From G963663315 sp965204925 (GTDB taxonomy: Bacteria; Pseudomonadota; Gammaproteobacteria; Arenicellales; Poriferihabitantaceae), in assembly GCA_965204925.1 (NCBI GenBank), contig OZ242021.1, positions 2,418,001 to 2,482,000 on the forward strand: a stretch of DNA of 64,000 nucleotides. The letters run 5' to 3'. Shown piece after piece: positions 1 through 7,803 of this stretch (positions are counted from its first letter, which is position 1; every line of letters starts with the position of its first letter). The translations under genes and the position numbers were made by a program. The notes beneath the pieces were generated by a model. It was not told where the DNA came from and did not search any database. It saw only the letters and a list, made by a program, of their open reading frames with translations.

Positions 1-258
1 CATAGTGACTTCTGTTGCTGCCGGAACCCGTCTTGGTGTAGCGCCGGGAGCCACTATCATCCCGGTCGCGACGAACCTTACCGAAGATCAGGTCGAGGAG
101 GGCGAACTGGGGGAGCGGTTAGAACTCTTGATATCGGTGTTGCCGGCGAGGCGGCAACAGGTTGACGATCTGATATCGCGCGAGATACGGTCGAATTACG
201 CAAAGTTCGACATCATAAACCGGTCCTATGGGGTGCGTCCATCGCAAATTAACGTGAT
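1..258 (+). pseudogene. Subtilisin-like serine peptidase (S8) fragment, cut by an IS
   Basis: The plus frame that includes base 5 reads TSVAAGTRLGVAPGATIIPV and later FDIINRSYGV. These match the region after the catalytic histidine of subtilases (HGTxVA...GVAPxA) and the D-V-I-N-x-S-Y-G strand. The gene begins before the window, so the catalytic Asp and His cannot be checked. It stops abruptly where IS copy 1 begins at 259, and the catalytic Ser region is not found on the other side of the IS. It is therefore a truncated, probably dead gene. A link to the RTX protein downstream is possible, because some secreted subtilases end in RTX repeats, but a TGA at 1967-1969 blocks that frame. Confidence 0.6.
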
Positions 259-1872
259 CAGCAATTCCCGCCAAGGACATCCCCACATGGATTCGGCGGG
301 ATTTTCGGATGCAAACGCAGGCGTTAAGGGTATGCGGACAAGGCCACCCCTCCGGCGGATTGCCGGATCGGCGGTTGGCCATGGGTTTTCCTGAAGAACC
401 GGCCTTTCACACACTCGGTCACGGCACCGGGTCAGGATGTGTCGAAGGGAACCAGATCAGGCTTGCGGTGCCCGAACGCGATACCCCGGTACAGCGTCTC
501 CCAGTCCGCAACGTGGAATCCCGAGAACAGCCCGCGCAGCCGCTCCCACAGGGACCTCAAACTGCCCGCCTTGGCGCGCGCGGCGCGGAACAGCGAGCAG
601 CGCCGTTGCTGCACCTGATCCATGAGGAACGCCAACATCATCAGGTGGGCGAACACCGTCGCCAGATGTTGCCGGCCGTGACCGAAATTGTGTTCAAAGC
701 CGTAGCCTTGGTTCTTCAGGGTATTGAATGTTTCATTCTCGATGCGCCAGCGAGCACGTCCCGCCCGCATCAGTTCGTATGCGTTGGATTCCGTGACTTC
801 CAGGTCCGTGACCCAGGAGAAATGCAGTATCCGACCGTCCGCGCGGGTCTCCTGGCATTCCAGGAAGTTCACCTCCAAATCGAAATTCGCGTCATTCAAC
901 GGCACGCCGTTCAGGAATCGGAAGCGGAAGCGGGCGCCGTCCTTCTCCATCTCCACGCTACGGGTCGCCGCCGTGACGCCCACCCAGTGGAACAGTTCCC
1001 CATGATCTCCCGGCTTCACCCCCAGCACATATCGCATATCCAGTTCCTCCAGCAGCCGGATGTGCGGGCCGTTCGAGGCCAGCGCATCTTCCACCACCAG
1101 CAACTTCAGGCGCCGATGCTCCCGTCGCGCGTCCCGCAACAGCCGCCTGGCGGCATTGCGTTCGCAATCGTTCTTGCGCGACCCGTCTGCCCGCAGGAGC
1201 GGCTCCGGGGCGAGCGGAAATACCTCCCGGTGTTGCGGGTGAACCAGCACCGCCGCCAGCATCTGGTGGTACCAGGTAGCGCTGCCATCGCGGTGATGCT
1301 TCTCGCAGCAGCGCTCACAATGCACCTTCTTCGATGAGAAATACCCGGTGCCGTCTACCGACAGCAGATGGTGACCCAACCAGGTGAAACCCTCCAAACC
1401 CTTGCCCCGTTGCAAAGCGGCAAACACGCTCTTGAAAACACGGCGGAGCGAGCGCGGGTCTACCAGATCCAGACGCTCACGCATGGCCGTATCCGATGGC
1501 GCGCGAACCACCCCGTACAGGTTTTTGAGGTTCGACCGGATACGGTCCTCGTCGCGCGCATCCTTTTCAAAGCTCAGCAGCGACGGGTACTTCAGGCTGA
1601 ACATCGCCAAAGCCGACATCAGGCAGTCCGTCAGACCCAGGCCACGGCTTGCTACGGGGTCTTCGATGCGATCGAAATCCCCACGCACCAGCCGCAGGAG
1701 GCCCGGCGCGCTGAGGGTCTTGCGAAACAGGGTCCTGGGCATGGTATCCTCCGACTATGAAGAAACGGCCCTTATTCTACCGCTTTTCCATGAAAAATCT
1801 GCGAAAAGATTGTCTAATAACCCCCTGAAACCCCCGAATTTACTGGCTTCCCGGATTTAGCGGGAATTGCTG
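259..1872 (-). mobile_element. IS copy 1 (1614 bp, IS4-like)
   Basis: The element has perfect 13-bp terminal inverted repeats, CAGCAATTCCCGC at the left and its complement at the right. Its length and ends match copy 3 (50196-51809), where a 9-bp duplication proves the boundaries. Here the flanks are taacgtgat on the left and ttggacaaa on the right, so there is no target duplication. Sequence next to the element was therefore probably lost or rearranged after insertion. The single transposase gene lies on the minus strand. Confidence 0.9.
432..1742 (-). CDS. IS4-like DDE transposase, copy 1
   Basis: This 436-aa protein is the only gene of the 1614-bp IS. An RNase H-fold DDE core is suggested by the first Asp in LLSVDGTGYFSS, a second Asp in LVVEDALASNGPH, and the C-terminal WRIENETFNTLKNQGYGFEH, which resembles the catalytic Glu segment (Y-R-E-K type) of IS4-superfamily enzymes. 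It catalyses cut-and-paste movement of its own element. It is almost identical to the copy at 50369-51679 and to the frameshifted copy at 4584-5893, which shows recent spread. The exact IS family cannot be fixed without a database comparison. The long open frames on the opposite strand are composition artefacts. Confidence 0.85.
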   Translation of the reverse strand: MPRTLFRKTLSAPGLLRLVRGDFDRIEDPVASRGLGLTDCLMSALAMFSLKYPSLLSFEKDARDEDRIRSNLKNLYGVVRAPSDTAMRERLDLVDPRSLRRVFKSVFAALQRGKGLEGFTWLGHHLLSVDGTGYFSSKKVHCERCCEKHHRDGSATWYHQMLAAVLVHPQHREVFPLAPEPLLRADGSRKNDCERNAARRLLRDARREHRRLKLLVVEDALASNGPHIRLLEELDMRYVLGVKPGDHGELFHWVGVTAATRSVEMEKDGARFRFRFLNGVPLNDANFDLEVNFLECQETRADGRILHFSWVTDLEVTESNAYELMRAGRARWRIENETFNTLKNQGYGFEHNFGHGRQHLATVFAHLMMLAFLMDQVQQRRCSLFRAARAKAGSLRSLWERLRGLFSGFHVADWETLYRGIAFGHRKPDLVPFDTS

Positions 1873-1889
1873 TTGGACAAATCTGGGGG

Positions 1890-1917
1890 TTGACAACGGG
1901 GGGGGGTAATGTATTTT
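1890..1917 (+). promoter_or_regulatory. Putative sigma70 promoter of the RTX gene, with a G9 tract in the spacer
   Basis: A perfect -35 TTGACA (1890-1895) is followed after 16 bp by TATTTT (1912-1917), a 4 of 6 match to the -10. The spacer contains a run of nine G (1898-1906). The promoter begins only 18 bp after the end of IS copy 1 and points at the RTX gene at 1979. Slippage in the G tract would change the -35/-10 spacing. Confidence 0.4.
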
Positions 1918-1978
1918 CTGTTACTTCGATCCGCGAATGCAGTGGACGGAGAGGCTTCACACGATATGAAACAACACG

Positions 1979-3475
1979 ATGACACAAGATATTTTGATCA
2001 CCGGCAATAAGGGCAACAATAAACTGAACGGGCGCAAGGGTGACGATATCCTGAAGGGCGGCGATGGCGCCGATACCCTGTATGGCGGCAAGGGCGACGA
2101 CACTCTGACAGGTGGACGGGGGCGCGATACCTTCGTGTTCAAGGCGGGAGACGGACATGACACCATTGACGATTTCGGGGAAGGCGACACAATACGTTTC
2201 GACGGGTTGTCCGATGGGTTCCCGGGGCTGATCATTGAACAGAACGGCGACGATACAGTCATTCGCTACGGTAACGGCGATACCCTCAAGCTGACGGACG
2301 TAGCGGCAGACTCCCTCGGCGGGGACAGTTTCCGATTTCTTGTCCTGGGCAGGCACGGCGACGGCGACGATGAGATCCGGGGCGGCGCTGGCGGCGACAG
2401 GCTCCTCGGCGGGAAGGGCAATGACACAATCTACGGTGATCCGGGCGTGGCAACTCGTCTTCGTCTTAACCCCGGCGATGCCTTCGGTGACGATACGCTG
2501 CAAGGCGGCGCCGGTGACGACACGCTTATCGGCGGCGCTGGCAACGACACCCTCTTCGGCGGCAAGGGAAACGACACGATCTACGGCGACATGCAGGTGG
2601 AAGTCTATTACTACACTTCCCACTACTCGGACCCGGACTCCCTTGCCACGGGCAACGACACGGTCTACGGCGGGGACGGAGACGACACGATCTGGGGCGG
2701 CTTTGGCGACGACAAACTCTATGGCGGCAAGGGGGATGACTGGTTTTCGGGCGATAACGGCGATGACGTGATCCATGGCGGTGACGGGGACGACAGCATC
2801 TATGGCGGCGAGGGTGACGACCGAATGTATGGCGGCGCCGGCGACGACCAGTTTTGGGGCGATGGCGGGGACGACGAAATCTACGGCGGTGACGGAGACG
2901 ACCGCATGACCGGCTGCCTTGGAGATGACAAACTCTACGGCGGCGCCGGCAATGATAGTTTCGGTGCAGACGAAGACGGCAGTGATACCCTTGACGGCGG
3001 TGACGGCATAGATCTTGCTTCATATCTCTGGTCGGCAGCGGGCGTGACAGTGAATTTGAAGACCGGCAAGGGCCAGGGTGGAACTGCCGAGGGTGATACG
3101 CTGATCAGCATTGAGTCTCTCAGAGGGTCCAACCATGCCGATGTGTTGATCGGCGATTCGGGAAAGAACTGGCTTTCGGGCAATGCCGGTGACGACCGGA
3201 TCGATGGCGGCGGCGGTGATGACCGGCTAATGGGCGGCGACGGCGATGACGTTTTTGTTTTCGCCCCATCCCTTGCCGGGACCGTTGAAATCGAGGATTT
3301 CGGCAACGGGGATGACCGCATTGACCTCACCGCCTTCGACCTGGACAGCCTTGACGCTGTCGGCATGACCCGCAGCGCCAGGGGTGTGACCATTGATCTG
3401 GGCGGACTGAATGGCGGTACCATACTATTGATGGACGTGGACGAAATACCGGACAGCGACAGCTTTATTCTTTGA
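1979..3475 (+). CDS. RTX (hemolysin-type) calcium-binding repeat protein
   Basis: The 498-aa protein is almost entirely made of glycine/aspartate nonapeptides (GGxGxDxLx), for example GGKGDDTLTGGRGRDTF near residue 40 and long blocks at about 120-340 and 395-430. These fold into parallel beta-rolls that bind calcium. Proteins of this type have no N-terminal signal and usually leave the cell by a type I secretion system using a C-terminal signal. The C-terminus (ILLMDVDEIPDSDSFIL) is compatible with this, but no T1SS genes are in the window. The ATG at 1979 follows an in-frame TGA at 1967, and no good ribosome site is visible. No enzymatic domain is present, so it could be an adhesin or surface protein, or the surviving tail of a larger gene damaged by IS copy 1. 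Confidence 0.8.
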   Translation: MTQDILITGNKGNNKLNGRKGDDILKGGDGADTLYGGKGDDTLTGGRGRDTFVFKAGDGHDTIDDFGEGDTIRFDGLSDGFPGLIIEQNGDDTVIRYGNGDTLKLTDVAADSLGGDSFRFLVLGRHGDGDDEIRGGAGGDRLLGGKGNDTIYGDPGVATRLRLNPGDAFGDDTLQGGAGDDTLIGGAGNDTLFGGKGNDTIYGDMQVEVYYYTSHYSDPDSLATGNDTVYGGDGDDTIWGGFGDDKLYGGKGDDWFSGDNGDDVIHGGDGDDSIYGGEGDDRMYGGAGDDQFWGDGGDDEIYGGDGDDRMTGCLGDDKLYGGAGNDSFGADEDGSDTLDGGDGIDLASYLWSAAGVTVNLKTGKGQGGTAEGDTLISIESLRGSNHADVLIGDSGKNWLSGNAGDDRIDGGGGDDRLMGGDGDDVFVFAPSLAGTVEIEDFGNGDDRIDLTAFDLDSLDAVGMTRSARGVTIDLGGLNGGTILLMDVDEIPDSDSFIL

Positions 3476-3510
3476 TTACCACTCGATCGGGCCGCTCGCC
3501 CTGATTCGGT

Positions 3511-4278
3511 TTAACTGCAATCCAGATCGAACAACGATCCGAATTGCGGCAGCCTGTCCCTGATTCCGGCGAGGCGCAGTGTATGCCATGCCATAGCGTG
3601 GCCGGAGGACGTAATCGGCAGATCAAGACGGCATTCCAGTTCCCGGCATGCCTCGACGAGTCGTATCGACGTGCAGCAAACGAAAACAGCGTCAATATCC
3701 GCATGTTTGATGATTTCCCGGATTCCGCATGCAATGGATTGCACAGTGATACGAGCCACATTGGAATCGCGCCCCTCATTGAATGATCCGAATACCGGAA
3801 CATCCAGCCCCCGCTCAGCCATGTATTCGGCCACGATTCGATTTACAGATTCGCGGTAGGGGGTCAGGACTCCTGCCCGCTTCGCTTTCAGCGCCTGAAA
3901 AGCCGCGAAGGCTGCGGTGACTGGCGTAGTGCATCTTGCCTCCGGTTGCACGGCAAGGATGTTCCTGAACACCTCTTCCTCTCCGATAGCCATACTAGCT
4001 GAAGTACAGCCATAAGCAACCACATCCAGCGGCGTACCCGGAGTAAATAATCGGACACTCTCGGCAATCCGCGGGGCCATGGCGCGCAGCGACTCGGGGG
4101 TTATCACATCATCGTTGGCAATACGATTGTGATACAACGCGACGCCATTCACATGATGAAATATCTGCCGCCATTCCTGTTCAATCGTGTAGTCCGTAGC
4201 AAGCACAACAAGCCCGACTTTTGCACGCACGGCGATCCCCTGATCCATCTCGAAAGGCAGGTGTTCAAGCAGTATCAC
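3511..4278 (-). CDS. Asp/Glu racemase superfamily enzyme (maleate isomerase / arylmalonate decarboxylase / EutA-like)
   Basis: The 255-aa protein has the two-cysteine layout of the Asp/Glu racemase superfamily: YGCTSASM at about residue 90 and VCCTSIRL at about residue 200. The N-terminus RAKVGLVVLATDYTIEQEW is typical of the maleate cis-trans isomerase / arylmalonate decarboxylase / ectoine-utilisation EutA branch. Such enzymes act on small carboxylic acids in the cytoplasm. It runs away from the 183-bp repeat and, before the defence island was present, may have stood next to the TRAP transporter now at 19.1 kb, which would suggest a role with the imported substrate. A decayed copy of its C-terminus lies at about 7093-7143. 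The precise substrate is unknown. Confidence 0.7.
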   Translation of the reverse strand: MILLEHLPFEMDQGIAVRAKVGLVVLATDYTIEQEWRQIFHHVNGVALYHNRIANDDVITPESLRAMAPRIAESVRLFTPGTPLDVVAYGCTSASMAIGEEEVFRNILAVQPEARCTTPVTAAFAAFQALKAKRAGVLTPYRESVNRIVAEYMAERGLDVPVFGSFNEGRDSNVARITVQSIACGIREIIKHADIDAVFVCCTSIRLVEACRELECRLDLPITSSGHAMAWHTLRLAGIRDRLPQFGSLFDLDCS

Positions 4279-4308
4279 GCTATCCGGCTCGGCGGTTGCA
4301 AGGCAGAA

Positions 4309-4453
4309 TTCAGTGGGGATTGTACAGGATTGTCAGTTTACAAGCGTTGTTTTGCGAAATACCATGCGCCGAACAGGATCCAGGGAAACTGCCGGCGCGC
4401 GGCAGACGCTGTTATTCAGGTTCGAACCCTTCAGGGGGTGTGGCTGTCTTGAG
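4309..4453. repeat. Left copy of the 183-bp direct repeat, first part (split by IS copy 2)
   Basis: Bases 4309-4453 match 18831-18975 essentially base for base over 145 bp. The match continues after IS copy 2 at 6067-6102, equal to 18978-19013. The sequence lies upstream of the racemase-like gene on one side and of the 81-codon frame at 6070 on the other. It contains a GC-rich hairpin-forming stretch (gccggcgcgcggc). No known RNA family was recognised. Confidence 0.85.
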
Positions 4454-6066
4454 CAGCAATTCCCGCCAAATCCGGGAAGCCAGTAAATTCGGGGGGTTCA
4501 GGGGGCTGGTAAAAAATCTTTTCGCAGATTTTTCATGGAAAAGAGGTAGAATAAGGTTCGTTTTTTCATAGTCGGAGGATACCATGCCCAGGACCCTGTT
4601 TCGCAAGACCCTCAGCGCGCCGGGTCTGCTTCGTTTGGCGCGGGACAGTTTCGAGCGCATTGAAGACCCCGTGGCAAGCCGTGGACTGGGTCTGACGGAC
4701 TGCCTGATGTCGGCGCTGGCGATGTTCAGCCTGAAGTACCCGTCGCTGCTGAGTTTTGAAAGGATGCCCGGGACGAGAACCAGATTCGGTCTAACCTCAG
4801 AAACCTGTACGGAGTGGTTCGCGCGCCGTCGGATACGGCCATGCGTGAGCATCTGGACGCGGTGAACCCGCGCTCGCTCCGTCGCGCCTTCAAGAGGGTG
4901 TTCGCCGCTTTGCAACGGGGCAAGGGTTTGGAGGGTTTCACCTGGTTGGGTCACCATCTGTTGTCGGTAGACGGCACCGGGTATTTCTCATCGAAGAAGG
5001 TGCATTGTGAGCGCTGTTGCGAGAAGCATCACCGCGATGGCAGCGCTACCTGGTACCACCAGATACTGGGGGCAGTGCTGGTGCACCCGCAACACCGGGA
5101 GGTATTTCCGCTCGCCCCGGAGCCGCTCCTGCGGGCGGACGGGTCGCGCAAGAACGATTGCGAACGCAATGCCGCCAGGCGGCTGTTGCGGGACGCGCGG
5201 CGGGAGCATCGGCGCCTGAAGTTGCTGGTGGTGGAAGATGCGCTGGCCTCGAACGGCCCGCACATCCGGCTGCTGGAGGAACTGGATATGCGATATGTGC
5301 TGGGGGTGAAGCCGGGAGATCATGGGGAACTGTTCCACTGGGTGGGCGTCACGGCGGCGACCCGTAGCGTGGAGATGGAGAAGGACGGCGCCCGCTTCCG
5401 CTTCCGATTCCTGAACGGCGTGCCGTTGAATGACGCGAATTTCGATTTGGAGGTGAACTTCCTGGAATGCCAGGAGACCCGCGCGGACGGTCGGATACTG
5501 CATTTCTCCTGGGTCACGGACCTGGAAGTCACGGAATCCAACGCATACGAACTGATGCGGGCGGGACGTGCTCGTTGGCGCATCGAGAATGAAACATTCA
5601 ATACCCTGAAGAACCAAGGCTACGGCTTTGAACACAATTTCGGTCACGGCCGGCAACATCTGGCGACGGTGTTCGCCCACCTGATGATGTTGGCGTTCCT
5701 CATGGATCAGGTGCAGCAACGGCGCTGCTCGCTGTTCCGCGCCGCGCGCGCCAAGGCGGGCAGTTTGAGGTCCCTGTGGGAGCGGCTGCGCGGGCTGTTC
5801 TCGGGATTCCACGTTGCGGACTGGGAGACGCTGTACCGGGGTATCGCGTTCGGGCACCGCAAGCCTGATCTGGAGCCCTTCGACACATCCTGACCCGGTG
5901 CCGTGACCGAGTGTGTGAAAGGCCGGTTCTTCAGGAAAACCCATGGCCAACCGCCGATCCGGCAATCCGCCGGAGGGGTGGCCTTGTCCGCATATCCTTA
6001 ACGCCTGCGTTTGCATCCGAAAATCCCGCCGAATCCATGTGGGGATGTCCTTGGCGGGAATTGCTG
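4454..6066 (+). mobile_element. IS copy 2 (1613 bp), inside the 183-bp repeat
   Basis: The element has the same 13-bp inverted termini as copies 1 and 3 but lies in the opposite orientation and is one base shorter because of a frameshift in the transposase. The flanks tgtcttgag and aggatgttg do not form a target duplication. Compared with the uninterrupted repeat at 18831-19013, the two halves are missing only the dinucleotide TG (18976-18977), which is also the last dinucleotide of the IS. Confidence 0.9.
4584..5893 (+). pseudogene. IS4-like transposase, copy 2, frameshifted
   Basis: The first 59 or so codons read in one frame (MPRTLFRKTLSAPGLLRL...). A one-base loss in an A run near 4759-4761 (three A instead of four) then shifts the frame, and the remainder continues to 5893 in the frame that includes 4814. 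The DDE-region motifs LLSVDGTGYFSS and WRIENETFNTLKNQ are intact downstream. A few residue differences from the other copies (for example LARDSFERIED for LVRGDFDRIED) show that this copy is older or has drifted. Programmed frameshifting is unlikely, because the two sister copies encode the protein in a single frame. Confidence 0.85.
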
Positions 6067-6069
6067 AGG

Positions 6070-6315
6070 ATGTTGTATGTAACTACCCGGCGAGCTATAC
6101 TTCTCGCCATTGTGGTCTATCTGTTCGGGTTGATGGGTCTGCTCGACGGCTTGCACGGACGTATCCTGTCGTGGGTCGGGGCAGAGGCCCGCCTGCGCGG
6201 AATCGTGCCCGGCCTGCCGGTTGAGGCGTGCATCCGCACCCGCGCGCGTACGCCGTTGGCCTTCCTGCTTGATCCCTTCACCGACTATATCCGCCACGCC
6301 TTCCGTGAGGAATGA
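6070..6315 (+). CDS. Small putative membrane protein (81 aa), function unknown
   Basis: An ATG at 6070 with GAGG just upstream opens an 81-residue frame. An N-terminal hydrophobic segment (AILLAIVVYLFGLMGLLDGL, about residues 9-28) could be a single membrane helix, and the tail ends in DPFTDYIRHAFREE. No family was recognised. The first 11 codons lie in the 183-bp repeat, so the start is shared with the right-hand repeat copy, where the frame continues into unrelated sequence. The IS copy 2 right end abuts the start and may have replaced the native promoter. It may be a real gene or a truncated remnant. Confidence 0.35.
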   Translation: MLYVTTRRAILLAIVVYLFGLMGLLDGLHGRILSWVGAEARLRGIVPGLPVEACIRTRARTPLAFLLDPFTDYIRHAFREE

Positions 6316-6360
6316 TCGGTGCGCCCGGAGTTTTTTTGACGATGATTTGAATGAGGAACC

Positions 6361-7026
6361 ATGATGTCCAAAAACCCGATAAGTTATGATGAAAAGATGT
6401 ATCAGTACATGCAGTCCGTTGCGCTCAGAGAGTCGGAAACACTCGGAGCATTGAGAGAGGTGACGCAGCGCATGGAACAGGCAAACATGCAGATTTCCCC
6501 GGACCAAGGACAATTCATGGCTTTGCTGGTCAAGTTGATGAATGCAAAATATATCGTCGAGGTGGGTACATTCACCGGCTATAGCGCGTTGGCGATGGCC
6601 CAAGCATTACCGGACGATGGCAGGCTCATCGCCTGCGACATCAGCCGGGAGTGGACCCGTACCGGACAGGTTTACTGGGAACGAGCGGGAGTGGCAGAGC
6701 GGATCGATTTGAGAATCGGTCCTGCGCTGGACACGATGGATGAATTACTGGCTGAAGGGCTGGCGGGAGCGGTTGATCTGGTTTTCATAGATGCCGACAA
6801 GGGGAATTACCCGCATTACTACGAGCGTGGCATCGAATTGCTCAAAACCAATGGTTTGATTGTCGTAGACAATGTATTTTGGGATGGGGCGGTGATTGAC
6901 GAACACAACCAGGAAGAGGACACGGTGAGCATTCGCAATATGAATCGGTTGATTTCGCGTGACCGGAGGGTGGATATTTCGATGATTGCGATTGGCGACG
7001 GATTGTTTCTGGCCAGAAAAAAGTGA
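6361..7026 (+). CDS. SAM-dependent O-methyltransferase (caffeoyl-CoA OMT / catechol OMT family)
   Basis: The 221-aa protein has the Methyltransf_3 signature: VEVGTFTGYSALAMA (SAM-binding motif I, about residue 61), LIACDIS, VDLVFIDADKGNY (metal-binding Asp) and GLIVVDNVFWDGAV. These enzymes methylate a catechol-type hydroxyl using SAM and a divalent metal in the cytoplasm. The start is ATGATG at 6361, preceded by GAGG (6351-6354). It stands alone between the small frame at 6070 and the remnant-filled stretch that follows, inside the segment bracketed by the 183-bp repeats. The substrate is unknown. Confidence 0.85.
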   Translation: MMSKNPISYDEKMYQYMQSVALRESETLGALREVTQRMEQANMQISPDQGQFMALLVKLMNAKYIVEVGTFTGYSALAMAQALPDDGRLIACDISREWTRTGQVYWERAGVAERIDLRIGPALDTMDELLAEGLAGAVDLVFIDADKGNYPHYYERGIELLKTNGLIVVDNVFWDGAVIDEHNQEEDTVSIRNMNRLISRDRRVDISMIAIGDGLFLARKK

Positions 7027-7092
7027 AAAGAATTTTCTATTTTATAAATAAAAACAAGAATATAAAGAAATAATATACTAAATAAATTTAAC

Positions 7093-7143
7093 TGTAGTCT
7101 AACTCGAATTAATGAGCCGAATTGTGGCAATCTGTGTTCAATG
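7093..7143 (-). pseudogene. Remnant of the racemase-like gene C-terminus
   Basis: On the minus strand the sequence encodes HRLPQFGSLIRVRLQ, which parallels the C-terminus DRLPQFGSLFDLDCS of the intact gene at 3511-4278, and the DNA on both sides is also partly alignable. Only some 17 codons remain and the original stop is lost. It is a decayed duplicate with no expected function. Confidence 0.5.
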
Positions 7144-7217
7144 ATTAAATTCAGGAAAATATAAAGCAGATTTTCATCCGGCACAAATGCACTGGATTGA
7201 AACGATGAACCACGGCC

Positions 7218-7320
7218 TTATTCGTTCAGCCCCCAGTCGTATTCATAGCCGCTGATTTTCCTGAAAACCTCCAGATCCCGAGCCAAGCCGGGCTGTGCAT
7301 ATTGTCCGATTCTCTGCGAT
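7218..7320 (-). pseudogene. Remnant of a DUF547 gene C-terminus
   Basis: The minus strand encodes GQYAQPGLARDLEVFRKISG followed by YEYDWGLNE and a stop. This matches the last 33 residues of the intact DUF547 protein at 22699-23508 (QFAQPGLALKLEAFREISG, YEYDWRLNE), including the stop position. The similarity fades upstream. It is a truncated paralog, and the stretch around it (7027-7590) holds no intact gene. Confidence 0.7.
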
Positions 7321-7599
7321 GGAATTTTTAACGAAATCAGTTATGTCAGTATTTTCTAATCCTGATAATGAGCCTGAAGGGGTAAGTTTTTCTTGGGATA
7401 GCGTATTCATATCGGTCTGTGTTCAGGCAACTTGATTTCAGGTTGTGTTGAATAGTTGGAACAGTTTGTTGCGAGTTTGGTTGACTCCGCGAGCGGCTTC
7501 ATTATCGCTCATTTTTCTGGAGATTACATGCAGTTATTTGAGGGTGATATCGGGTTTCAGGTACTGCTTAACTTCTGGCTAAAGAATGGAACTTCTCGA

Positions 7600-7790
7600 A
7601 AGGAGTGTTGATCAGTCGGTAGGGATAGTGCGGGTACGTTTCCTTTGTGGTCGACTTGCTCTTGTAAAAACAGGCAATGGCGATGGTAGTTCAAGGTACG
7701 GTTCGTCTATTAATGTGCTCGGAGCCGTTATCGGAATGCAATCCGAGGGCAGTAAATGGGAACGCACCCTCATCCTTCAGGCTCATGTTC
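7600..7790 (-). pseudogene. Remnant of an integrase-core (rve) transposase
   Basis: The minus strand encodes EGAFPFTALGLHSDNGSEHIN, which contains the SDNGSE(F)IN motif around the second catalytic Asp of retroviral-type integrase-core transposases. A stop codon soon follows and the remaining similarity is scrambled. No ends are visible. The plus-strand open frame over this stretch is antisense to it and is not a gene. Confidence 0.55.
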
Positions 7791-7803
7791 CATTGGACAA
7801 TTC

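Noticed and set aside
309..1337. 342-codon plus-strand frame over IS copy 1, with equivalents over copies 2 and 3
   Set aside because: It is antisense to the DDE transposase, which has clear motifs. The frame is low in hydrophobic order and exists only because of the GC-rich codon pattern.
1814..2776. 320-codon minus-strand frame opposite the RTX gene
   Set aside because: It is the mirror of the Gly/Asp repeats and gives an unnatural Val/Ala-rich sequence.
4405..4440. tRNA-like GGTTCGAACCC in the 183-bp repeat
   Set aside because: The bases around it do not form a T-arm stem on either strand and no acceptor or anticodon arm fits.
259..6066. Inversion between IS copies 1 and 2 as the reason for missing target duplications
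   Set aside because: An inversion would exchange flanks in a predictable way; the four 9-bp flanks do not match in either orientation.
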